Shown piece after piece: positions 55,354 through 64,000 of a stretch of 64,000 nucleotides of DNA (position 1 is the stretch's first letter; each line of letters starts with the position of its first letter). A program made the position numbers and the translations under genes. A model generated the notes under the pieces. That model was not told where the DNA came from and did not search any database. It saw nothing but the letters and a program-made list of their open reading frames with translations. Source of the DNA: Hysterangium stoloniferum (Eukaryota > Basidiomycota > Agaricomycetes > Hysterangiales > Hysterangiaceae); the NCBI GenBank assembly GCA_015178975.1, contig WHVD01000049.1, positions 248,001 through 312,000 of the forward strand, read 5' to 3'.

Positions 55354-57311
55354 TTAGTAATCAAAGTGAAACCACATATGAATCTGGAAGCGCACCTCGG
55401 GTACTGAGTCTGTTGCCATTAGCTGAAACACATGTGCCTGAATGGCTTCATACCGCTCAAGTATAGAATATAGCTCCGGTAGACTTAGCCATTGTGTCTG
55501 ATCTACCTCAATATACCCTTCTGAATGCTTTCCCGTCAAATTGCTGATCATTTTGTATAGGTGGGCAGTGGTAGTGCCACGGAGTGCGTGATCAATATTT
55601 AATTCGTATTGGGAGGACGGCGCGAGGTATGTATTGTGTATCGTGGCCACTGTCATCGTTAAGGACCGAAGGTGCTGCTCAGTGGCCCTCGAGGGCATTT
55701 CCTGGGGTTTCGATAATGTTGATATGACAGTCCTTGGTGTTGCGTATTTGCCCATTGGGCGCACTTCCTGAACTTGAAGTTTCGATATTTCCGAAACAGT
55801 AGATATCACGCAGCACTGGGCCTTGAACCGTTGCACGTGGCACCAGAATGAGTAGTACTCGTGGCATAATTTGAGTCGCAAGAATTTCGCAAAGTAGTGC
55901 CGTAAAGTCGGTTCGGAGAGTATATATTTTAAATGATCAGCATCAGTCTTTTTGCTGACGCCAATTTCCGATTTCCCATCACTACTAATGGTCGGGCGCG
56001 CAGGGAGGTGGATCAGGGTCTTGTCCCAGGATGCGATTCGGCTACCCTCCTCGGTAATACAATAGACCGCCTTCGGGGAGGCTACAAAGCCCCTACGTGA
56101 CTAGAACAAAAGGATGAGAGATAATTTACCAAATAATCTTGCCCACATACTTCGCGTGATGTTCGGTTCGCACCGAAAGTCGCCATAAAGTTCCTCCATC
56201 TCGTATTATTGCTTATCAAGGCAATCAATCCCAATCTTACAAACTGCGTAACTATATCTATTGCCTCATTTCTCCCACTGATCGAGAAGAAGTCGCATAG
56301 CCAACGAAGTGCAGCTTCTGCGAAGAAACAGTATTTGTAGGCAGCGTACCGACCAGCATCCGTTCGTGCATGGAAAGTCATGAGAGGGATGCCCCTGGCA
56401 ATTTCATGATATGAGTTCATAAAATTGCGAGAAGCTGCTTGCTTTGTGCAATAATTTGGATGGCCTCCTGCAAAACGGCGGAAGAGTGACGTGACAACGG
56501 ACTGCGAGGTAATCATCTCGTCATTACTTCGACATCGTTCGATGTGCACCAGCTTTGTGCACATTGTATTGGAATAGCACACATTCAGCAAATGATCCGC
56601 ATTAATCCCTTTCTCCCATAAGAACAGCTCAAGGATATGCAGCCCTTTTGGTGTGATTACGTATGTAGCGTGTGATCTGAAATGCTTTGCTGCAGGATCT
56701 CTGGCAATCTCTATGAGTCGAGAATCCATAAAGTGCTGAAATAGCCAATGTGTCATAAGTCTGCTGATAAAAAATTTCCGATGTTTTGTGACGAGCGACA
56801 GCTCACCCCACGCCGACGTACATTTCGACTCGGAGCAGCTAAGTGAAGCAAGAGTCAGAAAGGCTTCTTCACTAGTGTAGATGGTTAGTCAGTCTCGGTA
56901 TCTATCGTCTTGAACATACATGGCCTACGGAGTGAATGTATCTCTATGTTTGCGAGAATTCCTATCCGCTGTAAGCTTAAGAGACACGATAAGAACCGAA
57001 AACAAAAAATATTGATCCTGAAAAAGTGTTTAGTATATGATAAAAAGCCGCCGCGGACGGGGGTCAGACTTTGAGATAAGGACGGAAGTCCTTTGTAAGC
57101 TTCAGACAAATAATGTGGGATTGAAAAGTTGGAGTCTGAAGCTGTTCTTTTAAAAGTAGTGGCTGGGGCGTGCCGATATACTACACACCGAAGTAATTGG
57201 TAGCATCATAATGTAATGCGACCCCTTATGTGATTTAATGCGCGGAGATAAGGACATTTCATTCAACAGGTCGAAGTCAACTGGGCCAAATAAAGTACGT
57301 AGTGTGGGCAT
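55354..57311 (-). CDS. flbA: DEP-RGS protein, Sst2/FlbA type regulator of G-protein signalling
   Basis: Two long exons are clear: about 56763-56151 and 56100-55354, joined by a 50-nt GTATGT-TAG intron. The first has the fungal fused DEP pattern (LFQHFMDSRLIEIARDP, ITPKGLHILELF, INADHLL) and a second DEP-like part (ALRWLCDFFSISGRNEA). The second holds an RGS domain (LKYILSEPTLRHYFAKFLRL, CHEYYSFWCHVQRF, HVFQLMATDSVP). Upstream pieces (DTFTPEEAFLTLASL near 56820-56950 and a possible start MPTLRT at 57311) fit the family N-terminus, but their splice sites are uncertain. The C-terminal residues after MATDSVPE may belong to an intron. Such proteins speed GTP hydrolysis on G-alpha in pheromone and growth signalling; Schizophyllum thn is a mushroom example. 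Confidence 0.8.
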
Positions 57312-57399
57312 TCTCCTAGTTTGTTCCAATGTGTGGTGTACTGGGAGGCCGACTGCTAGAATGAAAGAAAATGTATATAGTGAGTTTCTCACGGCTCAC

Positions 57400-58204
57400 G
57401 AATGTTAGACGTCAGACGGCGACCAACCATAATACGTGAATAGTGATAGGTCATCAATGTTCTCTCTAATTTTTTTTAATGATATAAAGGCTTACATATA
57501 TATAATGCTTGAATAAAAGCTTGGACCTCAAAGCTGTCCACGAAGGCAAGTAAAAGCCCAGGTTTAGTTCTAACTTCATTCAAGGTATTGAAGGATATCC
57601 TGTTACTAGTCATCATTATAGGTACATAATATAGTTCGATAATATCGTGACTAAGCTATTATATAGGGATATCTTTTCAACAGAAACCTCTGCATATAGC
57701 TAGCTAAGCAGCATGCACCTACGTCCTCGAGGTGACATGAACTTTTTTGCCATGTCCTAATCTGCTGCTTGTCACGGCCAATTCGGAAACATCTTGTCAT
57801 CAAAATCGCGTAGTAAACGGATGATCTCTCATCCAGAGCTTCGCGATAGCGCAATGTATAGGTTGAAAAGATCAAGGCCATCTGTCAGTGGTTTGGCGAT
57901 GTCAACAATGATAACGGCCGTCGTCTCTCCTCGCAAACGAAAGGTCTCGACCAAAGATCCCATCTAGACGGTCTAGGCAGTCCTATATAGTTGAGCTACT
58001 TGCCATAGATATTTCCCAAATCCCTGATGTGGTGAACGGCACCCAAAAGCAGTGGTGCGTGCATCACTCGTTACAAATCGCTCAGTACAATCTCTTCATC
58101 GATAGAGTCATTCGTGGTATTCCTATACCAGTACACATTTCAACAGATATTTGTTACATGGGAGAGTGAGGACAAGTCTAAGATTCGCACGGAACCCCAA
58201 TTGA
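57400..58204. other. Intergenic region
   Basis: A 76-residue minus frame at 57651-57881 has no recognised feature. A short AT-rich stretch lies near 57470-57510. No gene is supported. Confidence 0.35.
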
Positions 58205-61200
58205 TCAGTCTTCGACCTTAATAGCCTTCGCAAGCTTCGTAATAAGCGTGGTAAGTCTCTCCGTCTCGTGAGCTGCCAAAGTTAGGTTCTTCTCGATAGT
58301 AATAGCCTCAGTAAGGCCAGGAAGAGTGGTTGCGCCGTATCTAGGTAGGAGATTTTTAAGCCACGTAGGTATAACAAATGAATCAAAATATGTCAATAAA
58401 TTGTACCAACAAAGCCACTCACCCCAGCCATTTTCCGGGAGCAACACCCAAGTGCTTATACCAAGTTCTATCCAGAATCCCCTCCTCGCTGATGAATCCA
58501 GATTCAAAGCCCGAGAGTTTCTTGTTGACGGCTTGGACGCGCTTCACAGCCTTAATCAACTTGCGGGGAACGCGCGGGCGTTCGCTAAGGGGGCGCTGAG
58601 GGTGCCAGTGATGGTGATGATGATGGAGATGGACAGGATGATGATCAGGATGGGCGGGATGGCGTTCAGAGTGATCCGAGTGGTGATCCTTAGGCTGCGG
58701 GTCCAAGGACATAGACATAGACTCAGACTCAGACTTGATGTGAGCATGCTTATCAGCCACGCCAAAGACACCTTTCACGAATCTGCTCATTTGCCGCCAT
58801 CGAGATCCGCCGCATCTGCCGCCGGGACGGTCGTTCTCGTGATGGCCGTGGCCGTGGTGGTGCTTGTAGTGATGATGACGACGATGCTTATGTTCCCATC
58901 TCTTGATAATTTTTATCAATTGTTCTTCCGCCTCCTCCTTCTCCTCATCAAGCTTCAAACTAGCCTTGTACAGCTTAGTCACGGCTTCTCTAAGAGGGGA
59001 CAAGTCGACCGAGAACTTCAACTCGGCCGCGACATTGGCAACTCTTGAAGTGAAAGGGTAGGGTAAAGAGCTACTCTGCGTGCGGGATTTCAATCATAAA
59101 CTCACTTTTCAACGTAGTTGCTCAACTCAAGCGAGTAGAACGTAGTGTTATAAGGTAATATTATTGAGTCGGCGAAACGAAGTGTGACCAACCCAATGAA
59201 CTTGGAAACAGCGACCTGGAGCAGATATCAGTTGACAGGACTGACCAGTAAAATTGTAGGCAATTACATGGCGATAGAATCCGGGGTCAGCATAAAGCTC
59301 CTGGAATCTCTGAGAGTCATAAATGGAGTGCTAGGAAAAACATTAGCACCCTATTAGCGCTTACATCCATGAAAGCTTACGTAATGATACACAGGATCCT
59401 GTAAAGTACTTCCAAAACCAGCTTGGGCACTACCAATCTACCAGACTAGGGTAAGCAGTTAATGATATAATTTAAGTGAATAGACGTACTCCGATCCTTT
59501 GCAGGAACACTGTGTAGTCACTTCCGGAGCCCAAAGGCTGCACACCTAACCCAATCTCAGCATCCATGAGATCTTGGGCTTCGGCCATGGAGAGGACACC
59601 AGGATCAACAGGTCCAATGAGCTTTCCTTTGTCTTTCTTCGCATCCCAAAGTGTCCTGTTTCCATCCGTGGGATGGGGGATATCAAGACCGACTTGTCTG
59701 AGCATGTGTGCCATTGAGGGAGATGCACCAGCAGAAAATCGGGATCCGGAAACAGAGGAGTCTAAAACAATTAGGACGAGCGCAATCGCACGGATCATGA
59801 AGCTCTCTTACCAAGGTTGATATACGTTATAACATGTTCCTTAATCCAACTCGCAAAGTCTTCACCCCATTCCGTACTACCAACAAGACCATACTCTTCC
59901 GCGTCCCAGCTGGCAAGCAAAATAGTCCGGAGAGGCTTCCAGCCCCTTTTATGAAGTTCGGCGAAGCCACGGATGACTTCATGGATGGTCGCCGTTCCGG
60001 AAGAAGGGTCAGCAGCACCAAGAACCCAAGCATCGCGGTGGTTGCCAAGTACGACAACCTCGCTCTTGATGTGGCCAGGAATTACAGCCATAGTGTTCCA
60101 GATCGGTGTAATCTTCGTGTCGACTGGAGATGTTCAGCATGCTGGCAGTGCTTCTGAGGCTAAAGATTACCCACCATCGTTTACAAGCCTGACTTTGACC
60201 GTGCCATTCTTGCCAAGGGCTTCCCCGAGTTTCAGAGCATTGGCCCAGCTGATAGGAAGACTAGGGATTTTTGGAATGTTTGCGCCTATCTATGTGAGAC
60301 ATGGCATCAAACTGGAATGTAAGCGTTTACCTTCAGTGCGCGGGCTATTCTCGTAAGAAGGGTATCCCGGAGTCGTAGGGTCGCCAGGGTACAGAGACAG
60401 ATACTGTACAGAGCCTCGCTGCACCGATGTAGGATTGCGAGCGGGGCCAGCGGGATATGCCTGGTATCCATTCTTGACTGTGACGCTTCCGTCATCCCGA
60501 ACATCAGAATAGATAAGAACACCAGCGGCGCCTCTATCTTGTCCTCCTTTGACCTTCAGTGCTTGTTAGCCGACGTGTTATCTTCGCTTGAACCTTACAT
60601 ACCTTGAGACCACGGAAAGGGCCGCCGTACCGACACAATGCGATGTTACCTTGAATCTTAATACCGGAGCTCTCAACGGCATCGTAATCTTCTGGAGTGC
60701 AGTAGTTGGCGTAGAATAGTTCACCGGTGACGTTGCCGGCTTTGCTGAGGCCATGGAATGCTGGTACGACAGTGCGGGCTTGGCAGGCATCTTCATCCAA
60801 ACAGTCGCCATCTTCTTCTAAGTCGGCGGTCCAGATAACATTTCCATCTTCGTCGACGATTTCTAGACTGCGCTCAAGAGGCGTGTTCAAAACGGGATAA
60901 TAAGTGTCGATCCAGGCGCGAGGCTTGCTGGTGGAAGGGATGTCCAGCGTAGCACTACGAGATTCGTCAGATCCAGCGGGGAATATTGGTGCCTCAGACG
61001 GTGGCTCGATTCCAAAACTTCCCAGGAAATGATCCAGGACGATTTTGGCGGTAACTAAGTCTTGATCGCTGCCAGCCATGTGGGGAAGACCGGCATATAT
61101 CCGACTTGCTTTCAGCGCACTTGCCTCATCCGGGACTTTTCTAATATCACATTAGCATCATATCCTGCACTTAGGATCATGTTTATAGACTTACAGGAAA

Positions 61201-61478
61201 ACGTGCTCTGCGCGCTTTCCAGTCAAAATGCCACGATCGGGTCGAGCAAACACGTCCATTAGCCAGCTTTCAGAAGTGATATCACCATTGGGTCTGTTGA
61301 AGTACCATGTACGTATAGAATAAAGGAAGCCAACTACAAAAATAACATGGCAAAAACGGAATAGGATGCGCGATTTTGCCGAAGGATGAGGCTTCGTTTT
61401 CGAAGATGTTGCAGTTAGAGGTAAAGTAGACGACGGCAGATGATTTTTATCATCTAAGAAATCAGCTTTTGCAGCCAT
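58205..61478 (-). CDS. M28 family glutamate carboxypeptidase-like membrane protein (NAALADase/Vps70-Tre type)
   Basis: Eleven exons are proposed: 61478-61195, 61140-60603, 60553-60331, 60285-60175, 60123-59812, 59761-59490, 59437-59381, 59330-59268, 59215-59106, 59043-58423 and 58340-58205, about 908 residues. It is a type II membrane protein, with one N-terminal hydrophobic segment near residues 40-60 (FCHVIFVVGFLYSI). A PA domain follows, then the M28 peptidase fold with metal ligands H414 (GNHRDAW), D424 (AADPSSG), E461/E462 (SWDAEEYG), D490 (YINLDSS) and H600 (YHYHSIYDS, spliced). The end is a TFR-like dimerisation domain (ESGFISEEGILDRTWYKHLG, GKWLGYGATTLPGL). All expected zinc ligands are present, so it should be an active aminopeptidase or carboxypeptidase of the vacuolar/secretory lumen. 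The odd feature is a His-rich insert at about residues 708-802. Confidence 0.93.
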
Positions 61479-62544
61479 TGTCCACCTTCTCGTCGTTGCA
61501 GTGGGAAAGCGGTTGATGTGTGAGAAGCGGACGTAGATTTATTACCAACTCCCTTGGCATTATGTCATGACTGCGGTCACAGAGCATGTCACCCCCAAGT
61601 AAAAGATAGGGATTTCCTTTAACCTTTGATGTCATTGAAAGAAATTAATCCTCGTTGCACGACAAAGCTCTCTTACTATTTGAAATCGGAAGTCAGAAGC
61701 AGCTGCAATTTGCGTGCATGGAACTGTTCAAAGTTTACAGAGACTACAAACACTGAGTAGTATTCTCCCCCGCTCGGCTAGAGAGCCGGGGCCGAGAGAC
61801 CGGTTGATCAGTAACCAGACGGCTGAAGTTGCCACCAAGAACACAGCGAACGTTGCTCATTAAAAAAGTATTATAGTTTCTCTCGCGGGACATACGTCCC
61901 CTACCTTATCTTATTACGAAGTCCCCCCCCCCCCCCCCGCGCGCCACTTTCTTGACTAGTTTGATGTTGGGATTTATTGGGATTGTGTTGCAAGCTGTTA
62001 AGGACACTCACAGTTTTGCTGGGTTTTTTTTGGGCTATATTGACAGGTAGTATGTTTAATTTATTTGATGGGCACTCGGACACATGGTCTACAGTAGCTT
62101 AGTACCTGCCACGTATCTTCAAAATCTGAAGCATCAAGGATTGGAAATGTCTATACCCTTTATGTAGACTACCTACTCTACCTAAATCTATGGAGGATGT
62201 TTGTGATTGCAATTATATCAGATGTTTACTAATAAAGATTATATTGCTACATAACTTCATCTTTATATAGTGGTATCTATTCTGAAACTATTATATTGTT
62301 AACCACCAACCATGAGAAACAATTCTCCACATTACATCCTACACAATTCAGAGTCAATTAATAGAACCTATTGTATATGGTTTTCCAAGTTATGTAAATC
62401 CCTGCTAATACTTTTGTTGGTACTTTGTTTTTTTAAAGCTAAACTGTAGTTATTTCCCAGCAATTGACTGGTGATCTGGCCGTATATCGTTCGACCCTAC
62501 TTCGACACCTTCGATAAATCCGAATCTGATTCAACCGTCAATCG
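61479..62544. other. Intergenic region with a C homopolymer
   Basis: No gene is supported. The first part is the 5' flank of the peptidase gene. A run of about 15 C at 61924-61938 is followed by gcgcgcc. From about 62040 on it is AT-rich. Confidence 0.4.
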
Positions 62545-63260
62545 AAACATTATTGGAAGAGAAGCATGCTTCAACCTCGGCGAGTCATTCATTGACATCT
62601 GAGAAAATCTGTGAAGAATCGAAATCCGAGACTGTCAATCCGAATATCAACATAGTCAATCAGAAGACTTTTTTACGAGCTGCAAAAACAAAAGACTCTC
62701 AAACTTTTGTGGTCTTCATTCGTGATGAATCTTTCAAGACTTGTAGGGCCTCTGGTCCAAAAACTATGACTTCGACTTCATTCGACATACCGAACGTTCT
62801 GACCGAATATTCCGACTTTTCGGATATTTTCAACAAAAAAGAAGCTGAAGCTTTACCTCAACATTGAAGTTATGATCATGCTATCCCATTAGAAGAAGGA
62901 ACTACTCCACCTATGGGTCCGATCTATTCATTATCCGAGACAGAACTTCAAGTGCTACGAGAATATCTTCAAGAGAACCTTTCAAAGAAATTTATTCGAT
63001 CGTCGCAATCTCCCGCTGGCGCACCAATTTTATTCATTAAGAAGAAAGATGGAAGCCTATGACTTTGCATCAATTATTGAGGACTTAATAAAATCACGCA
63101 AAAAAACCGATATCCACTTCCTTTAATTCCTGATCTTTTGGATCGACTTCGAACGGCAAAATATTTTACAAAAATCGATCTCCGAGGTGCCTATAATTTA
63201 GTTAGGATTGCTCCAGGTGATGAGTGGAAAACAGCCTTTCAGACTCAATATATGTGAGAT
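62545..63260 (+). mobile_element. Ty3/gypsy-type pol fragment, broken
   Basis: The peptides give the protease-to-RT linker and the first RT blocks: [71 protein letters not shown]. It stops at about 63260, before the catalytic YxDD block. It has a few breaks. It belongs to a different Ty3-type lineage from the 18-24 kb fossils, judging by the wording. Confidence 0.75.
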
Positions 63261-63785
63261 ATCATTGGAGATTTTTCATCCTATGGCTTTCTTTATTAAG
63301 TGAAACCATCTATATATTCTTGGTATGCTAAATCAAGTAGAAATCTGTTCAGACTGACAAACCCATTCCAACATATGTATTCAGAGATGTCAATGACACA
63401 CACATGCATGAAATGGACCATTTAAAGGGATATGCTTTTTAAATGTTTAAATGTTTTAATCTACTAAAATCTTTCATAATCTATTCAGCTCCTGAAAGAT
63501 GATTTGTTTCATAATATACCAATAAGTTTTAAACATTCCCAAAGTTTGAAAAACCAAATTATGTTTGAATCAAATCCCAGAGGTTTAAATGACCTTTAGA
63601 TTATGTATATTAGAATTTGATACACTTAATAGTTTTCAGATATCCTCCTATAGTAAGCTTTTGTATCAGCTAGTAAACAAGAATCTTACAAAAGTAGTGT
63701 GCTCTAGACAATATGTATACATATATGAGATACTTACTGATTTTGCCATTTTCCTGAAGAAGTTGTAATGTGGGGAGTAGTAGAT
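63261..63785. other. AT-rich spacer next to LTR start
   Basis: AT-rich sequence without a coding signal, probably transposon non-coding sequence. Confidence 0.3.
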
Positions 63786-64000
63786 TGTTAGGTTCCCTAT
63801 CATTTGAACCCCCACAACCTGGTTTTACCTCTACCCTCTGGCACCCTGCTATCAGTATCCCTGACCACAGTGTCACCACCTGTGGTGCCCCAACACCTAT
63901 TTTCTTGTAGATTACCTTTTTGGTCATCCTATCCTGTCTCCATCCTAACACTCCTGTCACCTATTCTACATGTATATTTTATTTGCCACCTCACAACTTT
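63786..64000 (+). mobile_element. LTR start, cut by the window edge
   Basis: The block begins TGTTAGGTTCCC and matches the LTR at 17831-18265 over its first ~200 bp, including the cctgtctccatcctaac and attctacatgtat stretches. It runs off the window, so its end and any target duplication are not visible. Confidence 0.6.

Noticed and set aside
58326-59048. 240-residue plus-strand frame
   Set aside because: It is the antisense of the His-rich exon of the peptidase gene, where CAC/CAT runs read as GTG/ATG on the other strand.

Overview
The window looks like a gene-poor, repeat-rich stretch of a basidiomycete genome, most likely an Agaricomycete. The evidence is short GT-AG introns of about 45-60 nt in every solid gene, a FunK1-type fungal kinase, a DEP-RGS protein of the Sst2/FlbA type, and fungal Ty3, Copia-like, DIRS-like, Tc1/mariner, hAT and LINE debris. 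No species call is made.

Host genes resolved to exon level are: a FunK1 kinase (minus, 6016-9136), profilin (plus, 10206-10803), a small NLS/coiled-coil protein (plus, 15800-16704), a VAMP7-like longin R-SNARE (minus, 44223-45117) head-to-head with Sec61 beta (plus, 45207-45667), a DEP-RGS regulator (minus, about 55354-57311, 5' end uncertain) and a type II membrane M28 glutamate-carboxypeptidase-like protein (minus, 58205-61478). A long coiled-coil protein gene (minus, 11173 to about 14046) has an unresolved 5' half. Together these cover actin dynamics, ER translocation, late endosome/vacuole fusion, G-protein signalling and membrane peptidase activity. They do not form a cluster.

The most distinctive content is a duplicated unit carrying a short-intron C2H2 zinc-finger gene. 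It occurs at 2373-3600 and about 3735-5783 (plus, side by side), about 27600-31318 (minus) and about 38850-42230 (minus). Because the copies act as natural empty sites for each other, several small insertions can be proven: a 693-bp palindromic MITE (3861-4553) and a 128-bp TG...CA element carrying a tRNA-like sequence (30751-30878). Two further TG...CA elements with tRNA-like cores and 5-bp target duplications lie at 31723-31842 and 37790-37995. These tRNA-bearing mini-elements are the best candidate for something little described.

Repeat layout: 17.0-24.9 kb is a nest of Ty3-type fossils (one plus, one minus, with solo LTRs inside). 25.6-26.5 kb is hAT debris. 31.3-37.1 kb holds LTR remnants, a Tc1/mariner copy inside an LTR and a perfect 34 x 17-bp minisatellite. 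48.7-53.8 kb is a DIRS-like fossil broken by LTR insertions. 62.5-64 kb is Ty3-type debris running off the end. Stretches such as 1-2000, 42.3-44.2 kb, 46.5-48.7 kb and 57.4-58.2 kb hold no gene that can be supported.
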